Shown here one piece after another: positions 38,537 to 52,104 of a DNA stretch of 64,000 nt. Location: the NCBI RefSeq assembly GCF_014874065.1, contig NZ_JADBEE010000001.1:620001-684000 (forward strand), given 5' to 3'. Below the pieces are notes generated by a model, which made no database searches, was not told where the DNA came from, and saw only the letters and a program-made list of their open reading frames with translations. The translations under genes and the position numbers were made by a program. The stretch's first letter is position 1; every line of letters starts with the position of its first letter. The DNA is from Nesterenkonia halotolerans (GTDB taxonomy: Bacteria > Actinomycetota > Actinomycetes > Actinomycetales > Micrococcaceae).

Positions 38537-39553
38537 TCAGTCGGTGAAGACCTCGCTGAAGGCGATGGCGAGTCTGAGCGGATCGTGGATCTCGGGCTGT
38601 CCCGCCTTCGCGACGTCGTGATAGCAGACCCGCGCCCCGAGCGCTTCAGCGGCCTCGGCGAACTCCGCCCGTTCCTCGTCAGGGACAGAGGCCGGGTCCG
38701 CGATGATGCGGTGAATGCGCAGATCAGGGGCGTACTGGTGGAGTACCCGCAGGTGATCGGCGGGGCTCATGCCAGCGGTCTCATCGGTGTGTGGTGTGAG
38801 GTTCATCACGATACACCGCCGGGCTTCGGTCTCATAGAGTGCGTCCCGGAGCTCCGGGAGCAGCAGGTGGGGCAGCACCGAGGTGTACCAGGACCCCGGG
38901 CCGAGCACGACCCAGTCGCTGAGCTCGATCGCGGTGAGCGCCTCGGCACAGGCTGCCGCCTCCTGCGGGTGCAGCTGAACATCTCGAAGCCGGCCCATGC
39001 TTCCGGCGTGTGCCAGCGCCACCTGGGAGGAGAGCCGCTCGCCGTTGTTGAAGGCTGGGTCGGAGGCCGACTGACCCTCTGCGGGCTCCACCGTTCCTGA
39101 CATGGTGAGCGGCTGCCGCGACATCGGGAGCACCTGGCCGCGGGCACCCAGCAGGGTCCCGGCCCAGCGCAGTCCCTCCACGGAATCCCCGATCAGCTCC
39201 CAGAGAGCGACGATCAGCAGGTTTCCCATGGCGTGGTCGTCGAGGCTTCCGGTGACGCCTTCGCGCGAGCGGAACCGGTGCTGCATCACCTGGGCCCAGG
39301 TCCGGCCCCAGTCCGTGTCGTCGCACAGCGCGGCCAGGGCCATGCGGAGGTCACCCGGGGGCAGCACGTCCATGTCCTGGCGGAGTCTGCCCGAGGAGCC
39401 GCCGTCGTCGGCCACGGTGACGATGGCGGTCAGATGCTCCGCGGCGATCACCCGCAGAGCTGAGAGCGTGGCGGAGAGCCCGTGCCCCCCGCCCAGCGCA
39501 GAGACCCTGAAGGTGCCGCGGTGCAGCGGAGGCGGCAGCTGGCTCACGCTCAC
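38537..39553 (-). CDS. yvcK: Gluconeogenesis factor YvcK/CofD-like protein
   Basis: UDP-sugar-binding protein of the YvcK family that links carbon metabolism and cell-wall synthesis in other Gram-positives. 338 residues; nucleotide-sugar site SALGGGHGLSATLSALR near 18-34, VTVADDGGSSGRLRQDM, LPPGDLRMALAAL, and VLGPGSWYTSVLPHLL. The GTG start overlaps the rapZ stop by 4 bp. Related to archaeal CofD, but lactyl transfer is unlikely without F420 genes nearby. Confidence 0.95.
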   Translation of the reverse strand: MSVSQLPPPLHRGTFRVSALGGGHGLSATLSALRVIAAEHLTAIVTVADDGGSSGRLRQDMDVLPPGDLRMALAALCDDTDWGRTWAQVMQHRFRSREGVTGSLDDHAMGNLLIVALWELIGDSVEGLRWAGTLLGARGQVLPMSRQPLTMSGTVEPAEGQSASDPAFNNGERLSSQVALAHAGSMGRLRDVQLHPQEAAACAEALTAIELSDWVVLGPGSWYTSVLPHLLLPELRDALYETEARRCIVMNLTPHTDETAGMSPADHLRVLHQYAPDLRIHRIIADPASVPDEERAEFAEAAEALGARVCYHDVAKAGQPEIHDPLRLAIAFSEVFTD

Positions 39554-40443
39554 TCACGTCCCAGATCGCGGTGGATGGTGTTCACCGTGACGTTCGGAAG
39601 CTGGCCCAGGCGCCGCGAGAGCTCCTCCGCGACGGCCACCGAGCGGTGTTTGCCGCCGGTGCAGCCCACCGAGATGTTGGCATAGTGCTTGTTCTCACGC
39701 CGGTAGCCCTCGATGACCGGTTGGATGGCCTCGACATAGCGATCGATGAATTCACCCGCCCCCTCATTGCCCAGCACGTACTCGCTCACCGCGGCGTCCT
39801 GACCCGTGAACGCGCGCAGCTCGGGCACCCAGTGCGGGTTCGGGATGAACCGCATGTCGGCGATGAAGTTCGCGTCAGCCGGGACCCCATATTTGAACCC
39901 GAAGCTCATCACGTTGAGTCGCAGCTGGACCGGCCCGTCCGCGTTGAAGATCTCGATGATCTCTTTGGCCAGCCCGTGCACGTTGAGGTCGGTGGTGTCC
40001 AGCACGATCTCTGCGGCGGCCTTGACCTCTTTGAGCAGGTCACGCTCCGCGGTGATGCCGTCGAGGATCCGACCGGAGCCCTGCAGCGGGTGTGGGCGCC
40101 GCCCCTGTTCGAACCGGCGGACCAGGAGGTCATCCGAGGAGTCCAAGAAGAGCATGCGGTAGGTCACACCGGTGGCCTTGAGCTGCTCCAGTGCGCCCAG
40201 CATGTTGGAGAAGAGCGCGCGGGTGCGCACATCGATCACCACGGCGAGCTTCTCCATGGAGCCGGGGTGGCGGGAGATGATGTCGATCATGGTGGTGATC
40301 AGCTCGGGAGGCAGCCCCTCCACCACGTACCAGCCCAGATCCTCCAAGGCATGGGCAGCAGTGGTGCGGCCGGCGCCGGACATGCCGGTGACGATCAACA
40401 GTTCGTTCTCGGGGGGCTTCACCGGGGTCAGACCAACATCCAT
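39550..40443 (-). CDS. rapZ: RNase adapter/nucleotide-binding protein RapZ
   Basis: P-loop protein of 297 residues. Walker A GMSGAGRTTA near residue 20, Walker B VVIDVRT, FLDSSDDLLVRRFEQGRRPHPL, and the C-terminal conserved MSFGFKYG and SVGCTGGKHRSVA blocks. In E. coli it guides RNase E to GlmZ; in actinobacteria the RNA targets are unknown. Cotranscribed with yvcK and whiA and 48 bp after uvrC. Confidence 0.95.
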   Translation of the reverse strand: MDVGLTPVKPPENELLIVTGMSGAGRTTAAHALEDLGWYVVEGLPPELITTMIDIISRHPGSMEKLAVVIDVRTRALFSNMLGALEQLKATGVTYRMLFLDSSDDLLVRRFEQGRRPHPLQGSGRILDGITAERDLLKEVKAAAEIVLDTTDLNVHGLAKEIIEIFNADGPVQLRLNVMSFGFKYGVPADANFIADMRFIPNPHWVPELRAFTGQDAAVSEYVLGNEGAGEFIDRYVEAIQPVIEGYRRENKHYANISVGCTGGKHRSVAVAEELSRRLGQLPNVTVNTIHRDLGRE

Positions 40444-40491
40444 GCTTAGACCTTAGCCGTGATGCGCGGATGGGGTGAAGCAGATGACCGG

Positions 40492-42526
<2,035 letters not shown>

Positions 42527-42534
<8 letters not shown>

Positions 42535-43237
42535 CGGCCTCTGCCGGTGGCGCGTTGTAGCTCGCCACGCGTTCCTGGCCGCTGAGCGCGGCGATCGAAT
42601 CCATGATCTCCTCGGTGGCCTTCCGGCGGGCAGGCAGTGGGTGCTTCTTGCCCAGCTGCTCGAAGTGCAGCGCCTCCCCCACGTGCATCTCAAACTTCCG
42701 CGGTCGAACCATCCGCGAATCCGGCTTCTGCAGCGCCTCGGTGCCGCGCAGTCCGACGGGCACCACGGGCAGCCCGGTGGCGACGGCGAGCCATCCCACA
42801 CCGTTCTTGCCGCGATAGAGCCGACCGTCCCGGCTGCGGGTGCCCTCGGGGTAGATGCCGACACCGTGGCCCGCAGAGGCGATGGCGCCCAGCGAGAAGA
42901 GCGCCTCCACCGAAGCAGAGTGATGCTGACGCTCCACCGGCACCGAACCCACCGACTCGAAGAACAGCTTCATCGCGCGGCCCTTCACTCCGGTCTGATT
43001 GAAGTACTCCGCCTTGGCGAAGAAGCTGACCGTGCGCGGGAACAGCGCCTGGATCAGCACCGAGTCCAGGAAGGACAGGTGGTTGGAGGCGACGATGAAC
43101 CCGCCTTCGGCCGGAGTGTTCTCAAGCCCGGTGATGACCGGACGGCAGGACAGCTTCACCGCGATCTCGAAAGCTTTGCGGACCGCATCATTGGTGGCGA
43201 CGCGCTCGGACTCCTGCGCCTCGGGGGTGGTGCTCAC
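42527..43237 (-). CDS. 1-acyl-sn-glycerol-3-phosphate acyltransferase-like protein
   Basis: PlsC-type acyltransferase of 236 residues for phospholipid or lipid synthesis. Catalytic HX4D box is NHLSFLD near residue 52, followed by block II (VSFFAKAEYF), block III IYPEGTRSRDG and block IV GLPVVPVGLRGTE. It is peripheral rather than polytopic. It lies between uvrA and uvrC and overlaps uvrC by 8 bp, so it is probably in their operon although unrelated to repair. Confidence 0.9.
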
Positions 43238-43315
43238 CTGGTGCCTCCGCTTACTCGCTGATCAGCGACGTCGTTCTGCTCTGTGCCGTGGGTGCCGGTC
43301 TGTGAACTGGCCCAC

Positions 43316-46312
<2,997 letters not shown>

Positions 46313-46319
46313 GTGGTTC

Positions 46320-46356
46320 AGTGTAGAACCCCGGAGGGGCTCGAACAAATGTTCGA
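46320..46356 (-). promoter_or_regulatory. uvrA promoter with LexA (SOS) box
   Basis: Perfect palindrome TCGAACAAATGTTCGA at 46341-46356 matches the actinobacterial LexA site (TCGAAC-N4-GTTCGA). On the minus strand, TTGTTC (46348-46343) can act as -35 inside it, followed by a 17-bp spacer and -10 TACACT (46325-46320), ending 7 nt before the uvrA GTG. LexA binding would block this promoter. Confidence 0.88.
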
Positions 46357-46408
46357 AGCGAGAGTGGGAAAGGTCACCCACCCCGTTGACGGGCGAAGCC
46401 CCACCCCG

Positions 46409-46478
46409 TTGAGCGGCGGATTTTCCGGGCACCTCAAGCGGATTTCGGGCCGAACTGTTCGGAGATTCCGCCTCTCGA
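46409..46478. repeat. Interspersed palindromic repeat, copy 3
   Basis: Left arm TTGAGCGGCGGATTTTCCGG from 46409; the right arm is GGAGATTCCGCCTCTCGA ending at 46478. The arms are complementary at about three quarters of positions. Flanking GGGCGAAGCCCCACCCC just to the left corresponds to the flank of copy 1, and another GTTCCGCCCCTCG follows at 46494-46506. Located in the uvrA-gph divergent gap. Confidence 0.65.
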
Positions 46479-46544
46479 CGCGGGAACGTGAGTGTTCCGC
46501 CCCTCGCCGGGGAGCCGCGCAGGAGGGCATGCCAGAATGGCGCG

Positions 46545-47381
46545 GTGACCTTTGACTCCTCCGCCGCGCCCCTTCCCTCCGACCATTCGGCCGATGCGGC
46601 CGACTCCTCCGGCGTCCGTGGGGTGCTCTTCGACCTCGACGGCACGCTGGTGGACCCGGCAGGGGCCATCACCAGCGGCATCAGTCACGCACTGCGGGTG
46701 CACGGCATCGAGGTCCCGGACCGGGAGCGGCTGGACTCGTTCGTCGGTCCGCCGCTGGCCACCTCGTTGGCGAGCCTGCCCGGTGTCACCGAGGCGCTGA
46801 TCCCCTCCATCGTGGAGGAGTACCGACAGCGGTATCTCGCCGAAGGCATGCAGGCCAGCCGGGTCTACCCCGGCATCCAGGAGCTGCTGAGCACGCTCAA
46901 CGCAGCGGGCGTGATCTGCGCGGTGGCCACCTCGAAGCCCACCGGTCTGGCCGAGCGACTGTTGAGCATCATGGGCATCCGTGAGCACTTCGCCGCGGTG
47001 CACGGCTCCCCCGAGGACGAGTCGATCCCCCATGCGGGCAAGGGCCCGATCGTCGGCGCCGCGCTGGCAGCGATCGGTCTGCGCTCTCCCACGAACCAGG
47101 ACCCCCTCTCCACCCGTGACGCCCGCGTGGTCATGGTGGGTGACCGGATCTTCGATGTGGAGGGCGCTGCGGATCATGGCCTGCGCTGCATCGGAGTGAC
47201 CTGGGGCTACGCGCCCGAGGGGGAGCTGCAGCAGGCCGGGGCGACCCCCATCGTGGACACCGCGGAGCATCTCCGGCAGGCTCTCGCCGATGCGGGAATC
47301 CTGCCGACCACGCAGTCGTCTGACCCCGGCGCCGAGCAGGCACAGCCCGTGGCAGCGCCAGCGCGCCAGACCCTAGACTGA
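46545..47381 (+). CDS. HAD-family phosphatase (phosphoglycolate phosphatase-like, Gph)
   Basis: 278-residue HAD hydrolase. Motif [17 protein letters not shown] near residue 25; cap with [15 protein letters not shown]; motif [15 protein letters not shown]; Lys in [12 protein letters not shown]; and motif [20 protein letters not shown]. The FVGPPL loop resembles 5'-nucleotidase/phosphoglycolate phosphatases of the PhnX-Gph group. The GTG start is uncertain: a CAGAAT -10-like box lies 6 nt upstream and the AGGAGGG at 46521 is too distant. A disordered Ala/Gln tail ends the protein. Confidence 0.88.
   Translation: MTFDSSAAPLPSDHSADAADSSGVRGVLFDLDGTLVDPAGAITSGISHALRVHGIEVPDRERLDSFVGPPLATSLASLPGVTEALIPSIVEEYRQRYLAEGMQASRVYPGIQELLSTLNAAGVICAVATSKPTGLAERLLSIMGIREHFAAVHGSPEDESIPHAGKGPIVGAALAAIGLRSPTNQDPLSTRDARVVMVGDRIFDVEGAADHGLRCIGVTWGYAPEGELQQAGATPIVDTAEHLRQALADAGILPTTQSSDPGAEQAQPVAAPARQTLD
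47374..47379 (+). promoter_or_regulatory. -10 box of MBL-fold hydrolase gene
   Basis: TAGACT ends 7 nt before ATG 47387, at the very end of the preceding gph-like gene; suggests an additional leaderless promoter inside the unit. Confidence 0.4.
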
Positions 47382-47386
47382 ACCCC

Positions 47387-48079
47387 ATGGCCTCTGACAG
47401 TTCCCTGCTCTACGATCTCCCCGCAATCACGCTTCGGCGCGTGTCCGTCTCGGAGATGGACAACAACGTCTATCTGCTGACCGCGAAGAAGTCCGGGGTC
47501 CAGGTGCTGATCGATGCCGCCGACGACGCCGGGGCGATCCGGGAACTGCTGGCCTCCGCCACGCCGGACACCCCCTGCCCGCTGGAGCTGGCCGCCGTGA
47601 TCACCAGCCATGCGCACTGGGACCACACCCGGGCCCTCCCCGACCTGCTCGATACCCCCACCGCAGAAACAGCCACGGGCACCGGGGTCGAGGCTGCGGC
47701 CGGGGAAGCGGATGCCCCGACCATCGAGGCAGAAAAGGGCGTGACCATCGACCGCCGGGTCCAGCACGGCGATCAGCTGAGATACGACGGCATCGCGCTG
47801 GACGTGATCCACCTGCGCGGCCACACCCCCGGATCCGTGGCCTTCGTCTACCCGGTGGAGGACGGGCCCACCCACATCTTCACCGGGGACTCGTTGTTCC
47901 CCGGCGGAGTCGGCAAGACCTGGTCGCAGGAAGACTTCAGCACGCTGCTCGACGACGTCGAAGCGCGGATCTTCGACGTCTACGAGGACGACACGATCAT
48001 CCATCCCGGACACGGCGACCCCACGACGTTGGGCGCCGAACGCGGCCAGCTCCCCGCATGGCGGGAACGCGGCTGGTGA
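47387..48079 (+). CDS. MBL-fold metal-dependent hydrolase (glyoxalase II-like)
   Basis: 230-residue metallo-beta-lactamase-fold hydrolase. Metal motif SHAHWDHT (HxHxDH), then a downstream His in LRGHTPGSV, Asp in FTGDSLFPGGVGKT, and His in IIHPGHGDPTTLG. The layout is that of hydroxyacylglutathione hydrolase-like proteins; with mycothiol in this organism a mycothiol-conjugate substrate is possible but unproven. An Ala/Thr/Glu-rich insertion (about 85-110) follows the first motif. Its stop overlaps the helicase GTG by 3 bases (GTGA). Confidence 0.88.
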   Translation: MASDSSLLYDLPAITLRRVSVSEMDNNVYLLTAKKSGVQVLIDAADDAGAIRELLASATPDTPCPLELAAVITSHAHWDHTRALPDLLDTPTAETATGTGVEAAAGEADAPTIEAEKGVTIDRRVQHGDQLRYDGIALDVIHLRGHTPGSVAFVYPVEDGPTHIFTGDSLFPGGVGKTWSQEDFSTLLDDVEARIFDVYEDDTIIHPGHGDPTTLGAERGQLPAWRERGW

Positions 48080-50736
48080 GCGCGGCCACCGCGTCCAAGC
48101 GTCTGCACAAGCTGGAATCCCCCGCCGAATCGCAGGGGCCTCCTGGACCCGAGGAGCTCTTCGCCGCCTTTGAGTCTTGGACTCAGACGCAGGGACTGAC
48201 GCTCTACCCCGCCCAGCAGGACGCGATCCTCGAGCTCGCCGACGGACAGCACGTGATCATGTCCACGCCCACCGGTTCAGGAAAGTCCCTGGTGGCCACG
48301 GCTGCGCACTTCTTCGCGCTCTCCCGCGGGGAGCGCAGCGTCTACACAGCACCCATCAAGGCGCTGGTCTCCGAGAAGTTCTTCTCGCTGGTGGAGATCT
48401 TCGGCGCCGAGAACGTCGGCATGGTCACCGGTGACTCCTCGGTCAACGCCTCGGCGCCGGTCATCTGCTGCACCGCGGAGATTCTCGCCAATGAGGCCCT
48501 GCGCGACGGCCGAGACGCCGACGTCGGGCCCGTCATCATGGACGAGTTCCACTTCTACGCCGACCCGCAGCGCGGCTGGGCCTGGCAGGTGCCGCTGCTG
48601 GAGCTCACCGGCCGCGCGGACGCGGGCAGCCCGGGCCGCGGATCCGCCGGCAGCCGCGCGCAGTTTCTGCTCATGTCCGCCACGCTGGGCGACACGACCA
48701 GGTTCGAGACCCGACTCAGCGAGGGCACCGGCCGCGACGTCGTCACCGTGAGCAGCGCCGAACGTCCGGTGCCGCTGAGCTTCGAGTACTCCACCACTCC
48801 CCTGCAGACCAAGCTGGAGGAGCTCGTCACCACACACCAGGCCCCGGTCTATGTGGTGCACTTCTCCCAGCGGGAGGCGGCCGAGCGCGCCGTCGGACTG
48901 GCCTCGCTCAACGTGGTCTCCAAGGAGGAGCGCGAACTGATCCGGCTGAAGCTGGAGACCTTCCGCTTCGCCAAGGGCTTCGGCAAGACGCTGAACCGGC
49001 TGCTGAGGGCAGGCATCGGCGTGCACCACGCCGGCATGCTTCCAAAGTATCGCCGGCTGGTGGAGCAGCTCTCCCAGCAGGGTCTGCTCAAGGTCATCTG
49101 CGGCACCGACACCCTCGGCGTCGGGATCAACGTGCCCATCCGCACCGTGCTGCTGACCGCGCTGAGCAAGTACGACGGCACCCGCACCCGGCAGCTCAAC
49201 GCCCGTGAGTTCCACCAGATCGCCGGCCGTGCCGGGCGTGCCGGCTACGACACCGCCGGAACCGTGGTGGTCCAGGCTCCGGAACACGTGATCGAGAATG
49301 AGCAGGCCATCGCCAAGGCTCGAACCAAGCACGGAGACGATGAGAAGAAGGTCTCCCAGGCGATCCGCTCCGCCGGCAAGAAGAAGCCCCGCGAGGGCTT
49401 CGTCTCCTGGAGCGAGAAGACCTTCGAGCGGATCATCACCGCGACGCCGGAGCCGATGGTCTCGCGCATGCAGGTGAGCTATTCCATGGTGCTGCATCTG
49501 CTGGAGCGTCCCGAGGATCCGATCCGCGCCATGCGCCGGATGATCCTCGCCGCCGATGAGACCCCGGTCCGCAAGGCGCAGCTTCAGCGCCAGGCCCTGC
49601 AGATCCTGCGCGAGCTGCTCACCGCGGGGGTGCTCGAGCGCCTGGAGCGTCCCGACGAGGACGGACGCACCGTTGACCTGACCCTGGACCTTCAGGACAA
49701 CTTTGCGCTGAACCAGCCGCTGGCTCCCTTCGCGATGGCGGCCGTGGAGCTGCTCGACGCCGAGTCCGAGTCCTACGCGCTGGACGTGATCAGCGTGATC
49801 GAGTCCATCCTGGAGACCCCGCACCAGATCACCGGCGCCCAGATGAAGCAGCTGAAGTCGGAGAAGATCGGCGAGCTCAAGGCTGAAGGGGTGGACTACG
49901 TGGAGCGCATGCGCATCCTCGATGAGCTCACTCCCCCGCAGCCGCTGGCAGAGCTGCTGACCCAGCAGTTCGAGGTCTACCGCGGCAGTGCCCCGTGGGT
50001 CTCGGACTATGCGCTGCAGCCCAAGTCGGTGGTGCGCGACATGCTCGAGCGAGCCTTCGGGTTCACCGATATGGTCAACCACTACCAGATCGCGCGCTCA
50101 GAGGGCGTGCTGCTGCGCTACCTCAGCGACGCCTATAAGGCGCTGAAGCAGACCGTGCCGGAGAACCGGCTCACCGAGGAGCTGAAGGACCTGTTGGAGT
50201 GGCTGGGCGAGGTCGTCCGGCAGACCGACAGCTCGCTGCTCGAGGAGTGGGAGCGCCTCCAGGCGGGAGACGATCCGGAGAAGCTCGCGGAGCTCGCCGC
50301 CATGGAGGCCGACATCTCCGCCTTGGACCATCCAGACCGGGTGACCTCCAACCCCCGTGCCTTCAAGGTGATGGTCCGCAACGCCATGTTCCTGCGGGCG
50401 GAGCTCTTCGCCCACGAGAAGGAGGCGAAGCTCGCCGAGCTCGACGCCGAGCACGGCTGGGACGCCGACCGCTGGGGCCAGGCGCTCGACGCCTACTTCG
50501 ACGTGTACGAGGACCTCTACACCGACGCCCAGTCCCGCGGGCCTTCGCTGGTCCGCATCGACGTCTCACCGAAGGACACCCCCGATGCCGAGCGCCGCTG
50601 GTGGCGTGCCGTGCAGGTATTGGACGACCCCGAGTCCCACCACGACTGGGGAATCCACGCCTGGATCGACCTCGCCGCCTCGGATGAGACCGGCACCCCG
50701 GTGGTCGTCATGGACCGAGTGGGCGAACTGGGATGA
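48076..50736 (+). CDS. DEAD/DEAH-box (Ski2-like) helicase with DUF3516
   Basis: 886-residue ATP-dependent helicase. Motif I STPTGSGKS, motif II MDEFHFY (DEFH instead of DEAD/DEVH), motif III LMSATLGD, IV region VYVVHFSQREAAERA, GVHHAGMLPKYRRLVEQL, and motif VI HQIAGRAGRAGYDTAG. The C-terminal 350 residues match the actinobacterial DUF3516 region, with YRGSAPWVSDYALQPKSVVRDM. Probably acts on RNA; the biological role is not established. Start is GTG 48076 (GTGA overlap with the upstream gene) or ATG 48058 inside it. Coupled by 4 bp to the next gene. Confidence 0.9.
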   Translation: MSAATASKRLHKLESPAESQGPPGPEELFAAFESWTQTQGLTLYPAQQDAILELADGQHVIMSTPTGSGKSLVATAAHFFALSRGERSVYTAPIKALVSEKFFSLVEIFGAENVGMVTGDSSVNASAPVICCTAEILANEALRDGRDADVGPVIMDEFHFYADPQRGWAWQVPLLELTGRADAGSPGRGSAGSRAQFLLMSATLGDTTRFETRLSEGTGRDVVTVSSAERPVPLSFEYSTTPLQTKLEELVTTHQAPVYVVHFSQREAAERAVGLASLNVVSKEERELIRLKLETFRFAKGFGKTLNRLLRAGIGVHHAGMLPKYRRLVEQLSQQGLLKVICGTDTLGVGINVPIRTVLLTALSKYDGTRTRQLNAREFHQIAGRAGRAGYDTAGTVVVQAPEHVIENEQAIAKARTKHGDDEKKVSQAIRSAGKKKPREGFVSWSEKTFERIITATPEPMVSRMQVSYSMVLHLLERPEDPIRAMRRMILAADETPVRKAQLQRQALQILRELLTAGVLERLERPDEDGRTVDLTLDLQDNFALNQPLAPFAMAAVELLDAESESYALDVISVIESILETPHQITGAQMKQLKSEKIGELKAEGVDYVERMRILDELTPPQPLAELLTQQFEVYRGSAPWVSDYALQPKSVVRDMLERAFGFTDMVNHYQIARSEGVLLRYLSDAYKALKQTVPENRLTEELKDLLEWLGEVVRQTDSSLLEEWERLQAGDDPEKLAELAAMEADISALDHPDRVTSNPRAFKVMVRNAMFLRAELFAHEKEAKLAELDAEHGWDADRWGQALDAYFDVYEDLYTDAQSRGPSLVRIDVSPKDTPDAERRWWRAVQVLDDPESHHDWGIHAWIDLAASDETGTPVVVMDRVGELG

Positions 50737-52097
50737 CGGGCGCAGGCACGAGGGATGCAGGCTTGGACCGTGCGAGCGAGAACGACGACGGCGCGAGCTC
50801 CACGCTGCTGGATGGAACCCGCATCACCGATCACCGGCTGATCGTGCCGCTGGATCACCGGCGGCCCTCGGGTGAGCAGCTCACGCTCTATGCCCGCGAG
50901 TTCGTCGCGGGGGAGAACGTCAAGCAGGGGCCCGAGCGGGTGGACTCGCTCCCCTGGCTGCTCTTCCTGCAGGGCGGGCCCGGCGGCAAGGGCAGCCGGC
51001 CGGCCAAGCTCGGCGGCTGGATGGCCGAAGCAGGCAAAGAGTTCCGCATCCTGATGCTGGATCAGCGCGGCACGGGTCTCTCGGCGCCGTTGAACCGGCA
51101 GTCGCTGGCCCTGCGCGGCGACGCTGCGGCCCAGGCCGCATATATGCGCCACTTCCGGGCCGATTCCATCGTGAGAGATGCCGAGGCGTTCCGACGCAGC
51201 CTCGGGCTGAGCTCCTGGAGCGTGCTCGGACAGAGCTTCGGCGGGTTCGCCACGCTCAGCTACCTCTCCTTCGCGCCCGAGTCCCTGGATCGCGCGCTGA
51301 TCACCGGCGGACTCGCCCCGCTGACGGGGCACGCGGACCGGGTCTACCGCGCCACCTACGTGAAGATGCGCAGCCGCAATCGCGAACACTTCGCCAGGTT
51401 CCCTCAGGATCGAGAGATCCTCGACGACGTCTTCGCGCACGTGCGGGCCCACACCGTGGACCTTCCCGACGGCTCACCATTGACACCGGCTCGACTGCAG
51501 ATGATCGGCATGCTCCTGGGTGGGAACACGCGGGCAGACACGCTGCACTACCTGCTGGAGGACGCGTTCACCTCCGACGATCGGACCGAGCTCTCAGACA
51601 CCTTCCTGAGCACAGTGGGCCAGCAGCTCTCCTTCGCAGCAAACCCGATGTACGCCGTCATGCACGAGTCGATCTACGGGCAGCCCGCGGAGCTCACCGA
51701 CGGACGCCCGGCCACGAACTGGGCGGCCGAGCGCGTGCTGGGCGAATTCGAGGAGTTCGACCCCGCGGGAGACTCTCCGCTGCTGCTGGGCGAGATGATC
51801 CTGCGCGAGCATCTGCAGCTCGACCCCGCGCTGAAGGAGCTCGCGGCGGCAGCAGACGAACTGGCCGCCGTCGACGATTGGGAGCCGCTCTATGACCTGG
51901 CGCAGCTGCGCCGCAACCGCGTCCCCACGGCTGCGGCGCTCTACACCGATGATGTCTACGTCGCTCGTGAACTCTCCTGGGCGACCGCGAACGAGGTTGC
52001 GGGCATCACCGTCTGGGAGACCGACGAGTTCCATCACGACGGGCTGAGCGAGGACGGCGGCCGCGTCTTCAGCGAGCTGCTGCAGCGAACCTCCTGA
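50733..52097 (+). CDS. Alpha/beta hydrolase, prolyl aminopeptidase-like (S33)
   Basis: 454-residue alpha/beta-hydrolase. Oxyanion region LFLQGGPGGKGSRP near 75-90, DQRGTGLSAP, nucleophile Ser in VLGQSFGGFATLSYL near 165, a large helical cap (about 200-380), and late acidic/His residues (YTDDVYVARELS; EFHHDGLSEDGG). These features match proline iminopeptidase-family S33 proteins; peptide versus ester substrate is open. ATG overlaps the helicase stop by 4 bp. Converges with terC 7 bp away, with no room for a separate terminator. Confidence 0.88.
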   Translation: MTGAGTRDAGLDRASENDDGASSTLLDGTRITDHRLIVPLDHRRPSGEQLTLYAREFVAGENVKQGPERVDSLPWLLFLQGGPGGKGSRPAKLGGWMAEAGKEFRILMLDQRGTGLSAPLNRQSLALRGDAAAQAAYMRHFRADSIVRDAEAFRRSLGLSSWSVLGQSFGGFATLSYLSFAPESLDRALITGGLAPLTGHADRVYRATYVKMRSRNREHFARFPQDREILDDVFAHVRAHTVDLPDGSPLTPARLQMIGMLLGGNTRADTLHYLLEDAFTSDDRTELSDTFLSTVGQQLSFAANPMYAVMHESIYGQPAELTDGRPATNWAAERVLGEFEEFDPAGDSPLLLGEMILREHLQLDPALKELAAAADELAAVDDWEPLYDLAQLRRNRVPTAAALYTDDVYVARELSWATANEVAGITVWETDEFHHDGLSEDGGRVFSELLQRTS

Positions 52098-52104
52098 CCT
52101 CGGG

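Noticed and set aside
42535-42864. UvrC frame extends 110 codons upstream
   Set aside because: It lies wholly inside the acyltransferase gene in another frame, and UvrC's GIY-YIG domain begins right after ATG 42534.
46313-46681. UvrA frame extends 123 codons further upstream
   Set aside because: This region contains the LexA box, promoter and repeat copy 3, and the translated part is low-complexity with no UvrA similarity; GTG 46312 is the better start.
48277-50082. 601-codon minus-strand frame over the helicase gene
   Set aside because: Antisense shadow; the plus strand carries complete helicase motifs in order.
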